From NCBI GenBank assembly GCA_015847255.1, contig JADLZK010007780.1:1-64000 (forward strand): a stretch of 64,000 bases of DNA, in the 5' to 3' direction. Positions 21,955 through 34,298 of the stretch are shown piece after piece. The DNA comes from Hyparrhenia diplandra. Taxonomy: Eukaryota; Streptophyta; Magnoliopsida; Poales; Poaceae. How positions within the stretch are numbered: position 1 is the stretch's first letter; the number at the start of each line of letters is the position of its first letter. The notes below the pieces were generated by a model. It was not told the DNA's origin, ran no database searches, and saw only the letters and a list, made by a program, of their open reading frames with translations. The position numbers and the translations under genes are program-made.

Positions 21955-24900
21955 CTCATGATCTCAGGGAGTTCATTCTCCACTTGCAAAGCTACAAGCC
22001 AGTCCGACGCCCTCTACCCACTTGCATCTTCCAGGATGGGCAGATGTTTGGTCGACATGTCAAGAAAGAGAGGATCATCAACATCCTGCTGCACGAGGAT
22101 GATGATCAGGCAACTGCAGAATTGAGTGTGCTACCAATTGTTGGTGGCAGTATGCCTGCGACGATGCAAGAGTGCATGGCCACTTCCGGGTGATCATACT
22201 GTACAATTTTTCATCTACTATATGATGTTAAAAGGAACGAAGGGACATGTTCAAATGACCCACTGGAGTTCGTCAATGAAGGTAATACTTTTCTTGACAA
22301 GCACAAGAGGTACCTGGTGATATTTGAGGACGTGGACATGCACAGGAAGCACATGCGGGAAGACTTCTTGCATAGATGGAGATGTAGCAAGGTGGGGATA
22401 ATCAAGATGATCATCACAACAAACAATCAGCGTGTCGCGAACATCTTGGGGACGGTGGAGCCAATCATGCTAAGGGTGTTGCCCTGCCCTGAGTATTGGT
22501 TCTTCTTCAAAGTGCACGCATTTGCCAGCAGAGACGTCGAGGATGACCCGAGGATGATCTCCGTAGGGAAAGCAATAGCAAGGAAGCTGAATGGATCATT
22601 CTTCGGCGCCAAGGTCATTGGAGGTGTTCTTAGGGACGACCCGGATCCCATTGTAACACCCGTGTTTTTGCATCATTTTAAAATCACTAAAAAAATTTGA
22701 AATTTTTATAATTAACAACTAAAACTTGACTTATTTATTTTTCCAGACAACCAAAAACTCGTTTTCTAAAATCTTGCATTAAAATCCACCATATAGAAAA
22801 TTAGGTCTTGCTTGAATGTTTGCATGATTGGTTGTTGCGCTAGAATTTATTTTGGCACTAAATAATATTATTCCTTGTCATATCCCACCCCACCAAATAT
22901 TTCCCCTTGACCTCCTCCTTGAGCCACCATCACATTCCCAAACCCTAAATACAAATTCATCCAATATGTGCTTGGTTTATTTAGATATCTGGGAAATAAT
23001 AAATCCATCCCATGTGTATGTATATAAAAGATTCAAATGTGGATTTCAAACATACATGCATATATACATATTCATGTGTGTATAATAGGAAATAGAAAAT
23101 GGAAAAGTGGGAAGAGAATTATGAAATGAGAAGGCCACTTCGGGCTCATCCCTCCACTTCAGCCGGCAGCCGGGCTCGGAGCGCGCCCCCCGCCGCCCCC
23201 CCTGGCCCGCTTGCCTGCCACTCGGCCCAGCAGCAGCACAGGCCCATCTCTCTCACGCTGACGAATGGGACCCAGCCGTCATATCTCTCTTCCTCCTCTG
23301 TCCTCCCATCTGCTTCCCACGGCCCACGCACAGCACGCGAGCACCTGTTGCCGCTGACCTAGCTGCAGCAGAACCGAAGACCTGCTTCCTGCGTAGGCTC
23401 CGCGTGTGGACGTCGAGGATGTTAACCTAGTCGTCGTGTCCCATCCAGCTCGCGAGGACGTGTCGAGACCACCGGCCGCCATTAACGCTGCAGCACGCGT
23501 GGACGTCACATCCCCTGAACTGGAGGTCCACGACCTCGCTGTACCAAGTCGCCGCGGACACTGTCACCGCCGACCTCGCCAAGCCGAACGCGTCGCGTCC
23601 CATCGAGTCGAGCTGGACCTCAACGGAGGATGCCGGAAAATATCTCGATGGAGCACCTCGGGCTCGGGCCTATGCTGTTTCTTCTCTCCGGAGCCCTCTC
23701 TTCTCCTCCTCCTTCCATCCACCGGAGCCGCGCTCACCGCAGTCGAGCCCGACATCACGGGTGTGCTGCGCCACAGCTCCATTCGCCCGGCCGGTGCGGC
23801 ACAGCCGCGACAAAGCACAGGCCGCTGGCGGCGCACCTCCCCACAGCCATTGCCGTCGCGCTCCTCTGCCCTCCCTCTTTCTCCCTTGCTCTGCCTCTGT
23901 ACCGCGCGGCCGAGGAAGGACGAACGGCGCCGAGTGAACGGAGGCCCAACAGGAGGAGGATTGGGAATCGACACCTTATCTCTTCCTCGCGGGACCCGCG
24001 TGTCATAGGCCCGTCCACCCCACCCCCTCACCCCTATGGACCCGATCCATGAAGAATACAGAGAGAAGGAAAGAGAAGCCCTAGATCGGCTCATGGGCTG
24101 TGGACCGTGTCCACACGCACAGTGTCCGACTGCCCGCACTGAAGATGGGACCCAGCGCGACAGTTGAACAGAAATTGCTACGGCCACCCAGTGAGCGTAC
24201 ACGGAAAATTGAAAGTCCATTTTTCAGTTATAGAAAAATTCTCAGAAAATTTGTAAATAAACTAGGTACACTCTAGATCCTACCCATATAATTACATCCT
24301 TGTTTCGTTATACCAAAATCCCAGAATTAAATTCCCAAGTTTATATTCCATATCCTCGCGTTATAATTAAATCTTGGTAATTCATAACTCTGTCATCCTA
24401 ACTCCAAATCACTCCATTCCAATTCTATAATTCTTCTAAAATCATGCCCTACATTTTCATACCATTGTTCTATTATTTGGTGCCCATTTAAATTCTAGTT
24501 CATGTTGTGCTCTTATTTGTAATTTAATTACGCGTCGTAGATTGCGATAACCCCTAGATTTACCTTTTCGCTAACCATCATCTTGCACCATATATTCGTG
24601 TATGCGTGTACACCCTCACGTACATGATTATTCGAATATACACTCTCAAGGTTGGTTGTCCACATACTAGATATACGCAATGGTTATGTATGTATATATA
24701 CACACATAAAATGACAGTGCCTAGTGACATATACGTAAGTATATATATACATATATGAACCTATTAAATTATATCTATGCATGGCTAACCCTCTCTAACC
24801 TAGCCGTATACTAGGGTACGTGTATTCCATGATGCATGCTCTATTATACGTGTTCCTACACACATAAAATATGCCCGCTGTCCGGGTATACGCTTATGTG

Positions 24901-27118
24901 TGGCTAACCCTAGATTAGGTGTCTCACCCTGCTAACCCTAGGCACATGCATGTGCGTATGTGTCGTTAACCCCTGTGCGGACCTGTAGGAAGTCTAAACC
25001 GAGCCACGTCTTTCGGGTTCACATGGCGGTGAATTTTAATAATGTGGTTTGGCTCTCCGTCAGGCAACCGCACTGCGCTAACCCAGCCTGTAGGAACCAC
25101 CCAGATGGATGGATTCTCTCTATCCTGTCATACTTCAAACTAACATAATAATGATAGGAATAAATAGCCATCTATCCATCCTTCCCGGAACTAACCCGCG
25201 TAGGAACGTTGTTTGCTTTGATTGTTATGCATGTGTTTCATGTTTGTTTGCCACCAATGTTTATCAACACCGAGACCACCCGACGGAATCAGGAGAGCAT
25301 CGCTACACCAAGCCACAGGAGTCAGGAGCACGGGACCAAGACCCTTGGATATACTCGTCAGCGGATAGAGGCAAGTCCTAACTCCCACCCTTTAATCTTG
25401 AATTAAATTGAACATTGATAATCTTGTGGAAATTATGACCATGGCCTATCATCACATGCGGAATGTTAGTATATGTGAGACATATACGTTTATGAGATAT
25501 GAGATTGATGTGAATGATTTAATGAGATTATTGAGAATGATAAATGAGATTGATGAGATATATGCATATGAGATTATTCGAATGTGATGATGGCCATGGT
25601 AAGATTTGAAATAGCCTAACCGCAACTACATTAATTTGTGTTGGCCCCACAACTTAATGGTAGTGCGGTGATGGTGAGAATTAAGTAATAAGAAAGAGAA
25701 CATGAAATAATAAAATGAACCTAATCAACAAAAGAGGTGAGTAGTGGTAGTCTGGTAAAGCCTAAATACCACATCGGGAATCGTCGCGAGGGGTTCCTGC
25801 GGAGAGATACTTGCCTCCCTAAGGACCGGTTCATGGACCATCTACCTAGCGAGATATTACATACATCCACATGCCGGGATGGGGCGGCTTGATTTCACAC
25901 CTGACACCCCGTTGGGTTGAGGTATAATTACTGACCTAGGAGGCCGGTGTAAGTGAACGATCTATCAGGAGCAGACATGGGGAGAGTGGCCCCATGGTCC
26001 GGTTGGCGTGGATGCTATTGTGATCTTTCCACGTTAAATTGATGGGCGTAGAGACGCTATTTATTTAGAGGACGCTATTCGTCCCGAACTTTTGTTGTTG
26101 GGCGGTAATTGGTTGGTTAATAAGGTATTACCCATAAAGCCGTGGGTGATTTGGTATCACCGTTATCGTCGGGGATGGTGCATCATCCTGTTCCAACCCC
26201 TGAGAAGTCATGGTGGGATTATACCAAAACCTAGGGTAGCACCCAAGCGGGTACGGGATCTCGTTAGGCCTGTTGAAGCCTTGACGATGGTGGAGACTAC
26301 GCCTATCGTGTGGGGAAATGTGTACAATCTCTACAGAGTTACTCAAATCTATTCAAATAGCCACGTCCTTAGAATGGGCAGATGCTAGGCTGGATCATCT
26401 ATGATTAGACACACACACTTAAGATAATCTGGTATGTAATCTGTTAACTTGAGCTTAGATAACTAATTAATAATTAACCTGAGAACTAGTGAGAGTAGCT
26501 AAACTCTACTAGGGCCCAACCCCTAATGGTAACCCTCTATCTTTCAGTTGGGACTTGCTGAGTATGAAAGTACTCACCCCTCTATTTCTATTTTTAGAAT
26601 TCCAAGGATTGAGCTACGGAGGGCGATGCAAGGATGGAACCACCGAGGAGCACACTTGAAGACAAAATTTGAAGAAGGAGCTACACGAGGATGTTGCGAT
26701 CGAGTTGTAGGAGCGTGCAATAGGAAGAAGTTTAGGGTTTGTCCGCACTCCAAGCTTGCCTATAGGAATGGAGCCCTGATATAGGTTTGCTGCGTAGGAT
26801 GTCTGATAGGTTTATGATGTTAGGCCTATGGCCGAGTCATGTAAACCTGAACCCCATACGATGTTTTCTCATTAGCAATAAAAGTATAGTTTTTGATATC
26901 AATTACGTGTTTAATTGGACGTATTTGTGTGTGATCCCGGCGCAAATATGTGTGATTATGGATCCTCGAAATGAGGGTGTGACACCCATGCTCGTGCAAG
27001 GCTATGTTGAAGGATCTCAACGGTGTTGCTCCTCATGATAGCATGTTGCCCTGTTGGGCGATGACATCTAGTTTGCCAAAGTGTTGTTGTGTAAGCCGGT
27101 TCTACCGTGCTTTAGGGC
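21955..27118 (+). pseudogene. Relic of a second NLR, paralogue of the 14.9 kb gene
   Basis: 21955-22651 and 26985-27118 align closely with 15385-16126 and 16284-16395 of the 14.9 kb NLR. The relic starts mid-gene (CATGATCTCAGGGAG) and lacks the Rx_N domain. A 28 bp deletion between two GCAGT repeats removes the whole Walker A motif and shifts the frame (junction at about 22145-22150). A further 9 bp is missing near 22110. After CCGGATCCCAT it is split by a 4.3 kb LTR (22652-26984). About 155 bp of coding sequence is missing just after the right LTR junction, where GTGCAAGG joins CTATGTTGAAGG. The homology ends at 27115 in a TTA followed by the PIF element. It cannot encode an NLR. Confidence 0.9.
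22652..26984. mobile_element. Solo long LTR (Ty3/gypsy type) with 5 bp TSD
   Basis: A 4,333 bp insertion beginning TGTAACACCC and ending GGGTGTGACA, flanked by CCCAT on both sides (22647-22651 and 26985-26989). The uninterrupted paralogue at 16110-16130 confirms the pre-insertion sequence. No gag or pol frame is present. The length, ends and the TTGGGACTTGCTGAGTATGA plus AAAGTACTCACCCC block near 26550 fit a solo LTR of a long-LTR grass gypsy family (Del/Tekay-like). A GC-rich part at 23120-24060 opens overlapping frames on both strands; I take these as non-coding. AATAAAAG near 26878 may be its polyadenylation signal. Confidence 0.85.
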
Positions 27119-28066
27119 GCGTTAGGGCGCATTTGATGTGGGGGCATTTAGGGTGGCCCGAGGCCCCAGTGCACCTCCCCGTGTTCGATTCGACAGACTT
27201 GTTCTCCGGCTGGCCTCGCTTGTTTGCAAAATGTCGTCTCTCTCCCGCATCCCAGAAAATGCTCTCCTCCTTCATTTTTTCGGAGCTAGGCACGCACCTA
27301 GCTCTAGCTTGTGCTCTTTTGGGCGGCGGCGGGGTGATTTTGGCGGCTCTGGCGGGCTCACGTGGCCTGGAAAACACCTCCCACTCTTCTCCACTTCTTC
27401 CTCTCGGTGAAATCCCTCGCCTATATATCTTTGGCTCCCTCCCTTTCTTCCATTCATCTCCGTCTTCCAGCTACCTCGACCTGTGTTTGTGTTGAGTGAC
27501 CAACAAAGTTGGTGCGGTGGTCTTCTTGGTCGTCGTCTTCTTCCTCTCCGGTGAGGCGGTCCAGATCCGCGGCCGCCGCTCCTCGCCCGGGCTCGTGGGA
27601 CGTGGGCCGGTGTCGATTTGGGTTGATCCGCTTCGACCCATACCAGATCTGCTTCTTCTTTGTATTTCTTCTTCCTATCTCCGTTGACTCCCCAAGGTGA
27701 AATCCCCCCCACCCCCCAAATCCCTTCTTGTTTGATGGTCTAGGGTTTCTTTGCAACCCTATTTTGAGTTCAATTTGGTACTCATTGCGGTTTTGTGTTC
27801 TTGATTTCGACTTGCTAGGGTTTGGTCGATGATGAAAATGTCCTATACTTGTGATGAACTTTGAATGCTTTTCGGTCCATGATGTATTTTTCCATAGCAG
27901 AGGAGGCATTTTTTGTAGCCATGCTTTTACAGATTTTTCATAAATGATTACACTTCCATGTTGAGGCAAGGGTCTACTTAAACGCGAGTTGTATGTTGTA
28001 ATCTTGTATACATGTAGATGGATCCAAATGGTCGTCGTATGGTGATGGCCGGGCAAGCAACTAACC

Positions 28067-29361
28067 GCCATGGTTGTGGTTATGGTCTCTTTCCTATTTA
28101 GTAGGATTAGGAGGGTAAGGGTCGAGCTTGAGCCTTCCCCTTATGGTCCTAGGTCGCTTGGCCTGTACCATAGGCTTTCTACCCTCCAAATGATTATGAA
28201 AAACACTGATGTTGAGTGCTTGGCTATGTTGCATATGAAAAGAGCTTCTTTTTTTGCTCTGTGCAACCTATTTAGGCTTAGAGGGTTAGTTCGAGAGACA
28301 TCTGGATGTTCTGTAGAGAAGCAGATGGCAATGTTTCTCCATGTTGTTGGACACAACCAGAGGGTTAGGGTTGTCCATCAAGCTTGGAGATGATCAATTG
28401 AGACTGTCACTAGAGTTTTCCACCAAGTCCTATATGCAGTTGGTGAGCTGATGATCAGACCTCCTAGCACTGCTACACATCCTAAAATCATGGCCAGCCC
28501 CAGGTGGTACCCATACCTATAGGTACATGTCATACTTGTGTGTTTGTCTAAGGTTGTAGTTGATTCCATTATTTGCACTTATCACCTCACTGAAACATTT
28601 TTAGGACTGTGTTGGTGCCATTGATGGCACACATGTGTTGGCTAGGGTGCCTAGACACATGCAGCAAGCTTTTAGGGGTAGACACAAGCATCCAACACAA
28701 AATGTGATGGCTACAGTGAACTTTGATCTTAAGTTCACTTATGTCCTAACTAGCTGGTAGGGATCTGCCCATGATGCACTTGTCTTGGGTGATGCAATTG
28801 AGAGGGATGATGGGTTCATTGTGCCTGAAGGTATCACATGTTGAACTAGTCTTTACATAGTTGTCCATTACATTGAGACATACCTTCACTATAGACTGTG
28901 TTTTGGTCCATTTGTAAGCAAGTTTTACGTGGTAGATGCTGGCTATGCTTGCCGCAATGGTTTCCTGCCTCCCTATAGGGGGGTTAGGTACCATTTGTCT
29001 GAATATGGGGGCAGAAACTATCCAACCAATGCAAGGGAGTTGTTCAACCTTAGGCATTCATCCCTTAGGGTGACACTTGAGAGGGCTTTTTGTGCTTTGA
29101 AGGGGAGGTTTCGTATCCTAGACAACAAGCCTTTACATACATACAAGACACAAGTTAAGCTTGTCTTGGCCTGCTATATTCTACACAATTGGATATTGGG
29201 GTTTGGTACTGATGAAATAGTACCAGTGGAGATGGGTTTGTAAGGACTGATGATGAGGATGAACCATCACCTCCTGAAACACAGGATTCTGTGGCCATGA
29301 TCAATAGAAGGGATGCCATTTGTGATGCAATGTGGGCTGGTAGGGGGACAAATAGGACCTG
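28067..29361 (+). pseudogene. PIF/Harbinger DDE transposase
   Basis: An N-terminal helix-turn-helix-like region (CLAMLHMKRASFFALCNLFR, then EKQMAMFLHVVGHNQRVR) is followed by SIETVTRVFHQVLYAVGEL. An intron (about 28518-28603) precedes DCVGAIDGTHVLARVP, the first catalytic Asp. GSAHDALVLGDAIERDDGF holds the second. After a second intron (about 28832-28919) come KFYVVDAGYACRNGFLPPYR and LERAFCALKGRF, with the catalytic acidic position and the family's conserved end, then AICDAMWAGRGTNRT before the stop at 29361. Two in-frame stops (near 28391 and at 28758, a Glu codon turned TAG) and a frame change near 29235 make it non-functional. Confidence 0.85.
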
Positions 29362-29593
29362 ATTCATGCTACTTATTCTTGTATGCCATTCAGTTTGTAG
29401 ACCCTGGATATGGAACTCATATGATGTAATAACTGTTGGACATGACTGAGACCACTCTGGCTTTGTTTCTTTGTTGATTATTTTTTATGGACATTTCTGA
29501 GACCAATATGATGCATCTATTTCTCTAATGTTGTGGTTCTTCATTACTATGCCTTGATTGTATCTTCTTACTCCCTAAATCTGAACAAATAGG

Positions 29594-30242
29594 ATGGCTG
29601 CCATTGATGGGGTTGGGCCTACTGTTGGTGTTGTTGCACCTGAGATTGTTGATGTGGCTGCTGATGATGGTGAGGCTATGCCTCCCCAAGAGGGTGATGC
29701 TGCTTCTAGGGGGGCCAATGAGGTGGAACAACAACACCTCTGGCTTTGTCCTTAGGAGGATGGCTCAACTAGTAACTGATGATAGGGCTGAGAAGTGCTT
29801 TAAGGATAAGGATGTGAATCATGTGGCTAAGTGCCTTAAGGAGTACACTGGGGTGGTTGTTAGCCCCACTCAAGTGTACAACCACTTGAGAAAGTGGAGG
29901 CAGAAGTGGGGTAATTAGGTGGCCAAGCTGAAGGAATTAAGTGGGGCACTTTGGGATTCCACTGTCAATGCTATTATGCTTGACATTGACCCCTACACCG
30001 CCCCTTTGTAAGGTAGAAATTGAGTCCATACACAGTTGAAACCATACTATTGTCTATACCCTTTTGATGTAATTGTGTGCACCATGGCTGTAGGATCACC
30101 CTAAGGATCTTTGAGTTCTGAACACTCCTATAAGATTCTACACCGAGATGGAGACCATCTTTTTGGCGTTCCATGGCCCTTTGGTAGGTTTGTTGTAGGT
30201 TCTAGTGAGCCACTAGGGACTAACAATGCCGACAATGTTCTT
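29594..30242 (+). pseudogene. Myb/SANT-like protein of the PIF/Harbinger element
   Basis: The second protein of the element, thought to bind DNA together with the transposase. It starts MAAIDGVGPTVG, shifts frame near 29735, then reads FVLRRMAQLVTDDRAEKCFK, DVNHVAKCLKEYTGVVVSPT and QVYNHLRKWRQKW (Myb/SANT-like fold), has a stop at 29917, and continues with AKLKELSGALWDSTVNAIML, DHPKDL and RFYTEMETIF. The sequence ends abruptly at 30249 where the LTR begins. Confidence 0.8.
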
Positions 30243-30249
30243 TGCTAAG

Positions 30250-32261
30250 TGTTGACGCAAAATGTGTCATTTGCGCCTCACACACCGCAAGTTTAAGAAA
30301 GCTGGCTTCACTCAAGCAAGCCCGAGCGGTTAAAATCCAAGCGTGCAGTCAATTTGACCTGAAATTGACAAGGAATGAAAATAATCGATAATCTCAGGTG
30401 GGACATGCCAGGTGTTGCCAGACAGTTTCAAATATGCGGCTCATTGAGCCAAATCAGACATCAAACAGCTAAAAAGCTGCATGTCATTCGGTAGAGCATA
30501 GAAATCGGTAGTTTTCCATATTGTAAATAAAACAAAGCACAACACCGATTCTTATGTGTGGCAATCGATACAATTAAATAAACCATGCATGTATGTATGA
30601 TTCGATACATCTGAAGCATCAAGTTTACTTAATATCAACCAAGAAGTAACATATACAAATAAAGCTAATCCAAACATTAGCAATAGAGATCTAGATCAAC
30701 TAGTCCACTGCATGACTACATCTCCCTAACCCTTTTCACCTAAGTCACCGTCCACCGCATGACGATTAACAAAGATTAGAAACTAATGCCAGATAGATCC
30801 ACATGTATACATTACTCATTAAGCATAACCACTAGATTGCGCTAGTAAGCCAATCCATGACGTTTAAAGGGTAACTCATATGAACACATCTAATCTAAAT
30901 AACAAGATGCATAGATCTAATCCAACTAGTCCGCCACACGACTAACCTTGGTAGACTCGCCCAAAGCATAAATCCAATTAAGCTAATCCACCGCATGATA
31001 CCACTCTCTCGGGTTTATGCCACTCATCACAACTAGACTAATCCACCATACGATACAATCTAGAAGCAAGAAGCTAAAAGCACTTCATTATCTACACAGA
31101 TGCATAAATATTTGCTACTTGTGAAAGCTTACCCAAACCAGCCGATTACTTAGATTTAAGATCCATGAAGAAGGAACAAACGAGGCGAACACGAACAAAC
31201 TAATCGATTGTTTTGAATTCTAGTCCACCGGATGACTAGCTCTAAACCAACCCAAGCGCATCTACCGCACAATACCTAGCCCCCCTGTTAAGCATCTATT
31301 TATGCCTAACAATCTTGAACCCATAACATGTAACGATCAAGATTGATAATTCTTTGGCCAATGTAAGCATCATCGGTATGAATTAAGCATTGAAGACAAT
31401 TGAATCTATAAAGATCTAAGGCCAAAGCTTATCAATCTAGATCGGGCAAAAGTGTTGCAATAATGAATAATCACAAAGCATAGACAACACATGATAACTT
31501 AATGAATCTATTAGATCGGCCAAAATTAACAGAGTCGATAACTATCTTGCTTTTCCTTCGATCCACCACATGATACAAAGTAAAAACTAAGACTTCCTGC
31601 TACCAAGCCTAAATCCACCGCATGATACTAAGCAAGGTAAAACAAGACTACTTGCCATCTGATCTAAATCCTTTGCATGATACTAGATAGATAGACAAGG
31701 TTGCCAGTACTTACGGAGGATGACAGATCGATGATTCCCCTCGCATAACTCGACGACACGACTGGACTTGATTTTGGCCGGAGCCGGGTTGATTGTATTG
31801 ATTGTTGAATATCTTTTTACAATAGCCGGGGTCTCATATTTATACCCAAGGCTTGACACGAGTTCTAGTCGAATACGACTCAAAAAATAATAGAGAATAT
31901 TCCTAAACCAAAGATAACTTGGACTCCAATCTTTCCCTTCTTGTTTGGAGCCCGCATTGCCTCTTTATCCGACGTGGCATGCACCAAACCTTGATCCTTC
32001 CTTGATCCGAGGCCGATTTGCGCTCCTCAATGGTCTCGATTTTTCATAACAGGTCGTCACCGAATAGATGACATCAGCTTTTCCGATCTCCGATTCCCGG
32101 CAGCTTTCAACGCACACGCCTCAGCGTATCACCGAATCCCGATTTGATGACGTCACCTTTGCCGAACGCCGATCTCTTCTCCCGCTCCGATCAAGCAACA
32201 TCTTGGGCCATGACTAGGCCATCTCCCAAGCTTCCTCGAGGCCCAAAATTTGGTGTTAACA
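30250..32261 (-). mobile_element. LTR (2.0 kb) of a retroelement with an antisense PMD gene
   Basis: The LTR runs from TGTTGACGC (30250) to GGTGTTAACA (32261), with inverted TGTTRAC ends. The adjoining CATGCCCCCCAATTTTGGG reads on the minus strand as a polypurine tract directly before the LTR, so the element points to the minus strand and this is its 3' LTR. The left flank CTAAG could be the target duplication; the other end is lost. The LTR carries about ten copies of a TCCACCGCATGATAC-like motif between 30704 and 31683. CTCATATTTATACCC near 31833 is a possible promoter element. Confidence 0.75.
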
Positions 32262-32540
32262 CATGCCCCCCAATTTTGGGATAAAATCGATTTTATTCCA
32301 AAATTATCACTCGGAACCGCCGTCATTCGTTCCCAATAATCATCTCCTTCCTCAGTCTCCCCGAGCAAACACTGTAGCCGCCACCGGATCTTCAACCCTA
32401 ACAGTCACGACCTTCATCCTCACGGCAACCCAAGGTGAAATTCCTTAGGTGTGTTCATCTCTTCATCGATCTATGTGTAGTTTCTTCAATTGATTCTCCC
32501 GAATTCTAAATTTCCTTTTCCGCCTTTCCAGGATTCATAG

Positions 32541-34298
32541 GGTTCAGAGAATGAACTTTTGATTCCTTCACCCACTATCACAAATGCGTACTATCTTGGT
32601 CCTGTGGGTAGTTCTGACCCAGTAGAGTTTATCAATCGGGAGTCTAGAAGGATCCCCTTTCAAACCGCCAATCTAGATTCAGCCCAATGGCCAAAAACCG
32701 TTTTCAAGAACTGGCCAACAATGAGTTCGGGGTGGAAAAATTGGTACCTCAGGATTAAAGACAAGAGAGGTGCAAATTGGGATCAGCACGACCTTGATCT
32801 CGGTATCTCTTTATCTCTATCAGACATGAAGAAGAATGAACCTCTGTTAACAGCCGCGTCTTATTTCTGGTCCGATGCTCTCAATGCCTTTATCTTTGGC
32901 CATGGGCCAATGACCCCAACTCTAGGTGATGTTTTCATGCTCACAGGTCTGAACATAACAAGTGGATCCTCTCCTTTTGAATACCAATATGCTGGGCAGT
33001 CCAAGACTATCAATACTTCCGACCTCAATGGTTGGAAGAGTTACATTACCAAGTTTGCCAAGGCCATTCCAACAGTTACTGATGTTGAATACAGGGCCTT
33101 CCTGAATATGTGGCTTGACAGATTCTTGTTCTGTGGTTCTTCTTGTGAGCCGGCCCAAAACTTCCTTCGAATGGCAGAGGATTTGTCCGTTGGCAAAGTA
33201 CTTCCTTTAGGTAAATTTTTGTAGGGATCAGTTTATCACCTAATGCATCAAGTAGTCTCCAAGCTCTTGGCTAAAGAACCCATGTCATGCATCACCGGCC
33301 CTTGGTGGTTCATCCAACTGTGGCTCAACTTGCACTTGCATCATTTGGTCAAGCCTGAACTCCAAAATCTTGGTTTTCCTGTCATTAACTTTCCTGAAGA
33401 GCAGAGTATTGGGAAAATGATGGCCTGCCGAACTTATGGAGAAGCTGCATCAGCAATTACTGTTAATGGAAACGCAGGCCAGTTCTTCAAACTCTTTTAC
33501 AGATGTTTCAATGAGGACATTTTGGTCTGGTTGCCATATCGGGTAAACTCAGATCTGACATTCCCCAAGAAATTCAGTTTTGAGAACCCCCTTTCAGATG
33601 ATGAGACTGTGAAGATCTTCAATGCCATGTTCAGACCTTGTGCACTTCCAGCAGAATTCAGACATGGCAAATTTGTAAAACCATCTTATGAGTTTTACAA
33701 CCCGAATCTGGTGGCCAGGCAATTAGGACTGGGTCAACTCCCTCCAGATATGTTCTTCTCACATCTCCTACTGCCTAGAGAAGAAATAATAGAGCAAATT
33801 CAGGCTTTCAGAATTTTCCAACTTGGGACTCAATTCCCCGAATACCATCCCCCAGGTCTTGCCTTAGTTTCTGCCACTCATTTCCTCTTTGACTCTTGGT
33901 GGGAAGAGTGGAAAGATCACATTTTCCATGCATCTGTTCATCCATTTTGTCAAGCATTGGATCCTGCCTTCGTGCCTGAGGGTGAGGTAAATTTAATTCC
34001 CCTGAAAAACCATTGTATACTCTTTGCCGTCAGCACACACATTTTTACTTCAATTCTTTTGCAGGACCCCACTTCTGAGCCACCAACCCGAACTCGAAGT
34101 GGTCTCCCAGTAAGACATTATCGCCCTAGGCCTAAACCATGCTTGGGTAGCGATGCTCTCCCTCTCGAAGAAATTTATGAAGGCGATGCATCAATCCTCG
34201 AACGCAAGAAGAAAAACAAGATCGACACCTTGCTCTTCAGCCCCACATCCCAAAAGAAGAAGATCTTCAAAGGTGAACATTACCCATTCCTTCCTTAA
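32541..34298 (+). pseudogene. Plant mobile domain protein, antisense within an LTR element
   Basis: A PMD-family protein of about 580 codons. Motifs include LLIPSPTITNAYYLGPVG, FKNWPTMSSGWKNWYLRIKD, TAASYFWSDALNAFIFGHGP, PTLGDVFMLTGLNI (the hallmark LGDVxMLTGL segment), EYRAFLNMWLDRFLFCGSS and, after the break, GPWWFIQLWLNLHLHH. It ends in a basic tail with KKKNKIDTLLFSP. The frame is continuous from 32541 except for one TAG at 33222-33224 (a Leu codon by context). 33987-34064 has intron borders (GTAAAT...TTTTGCAG) and a length divisible by three. No ATG lies in frame near the front, so a first exon probably lies upstream (GTGAAA donor near 32432, TAG acceptor at 32540). It is antisense to the retroelement. 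Confidence 0.85.

Larger units (their letters stand above)
27116..30249 (+). mobile_element. PIF/Harbinger element, 3' end removed
   Basis: It starts right after a TTA at the end of the NLR relic with GGGCGCGTTAGGGCGC, as expected for a TTA/TAA target. It contains both genes of this superfamily, a DDE transposase (28067-29361) and a Myb/SANT-like protein (29594-30240). 27,116-28,060 is a GC-rich leader and intron-like stretch without a protein I recognise. The right end is missing: the second gene runs into an LTR at 30250, and the other side of that retroelement does not bring it back within this window. Confidence 0.75.

Noticed and set aside
23099..24220. GC-rich open frames of 200 and 218 codons
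   Set aside because: They lie inside a solo LTR and overlap each other on both strands; no family recognised.
30250..32261. TCCACCGCATGATAC motifs considered as a satellite
   Set aside because: Copies are separated by unequal, unrelated spacers and lie within one LTR, so this is a motif array and not a satellite.
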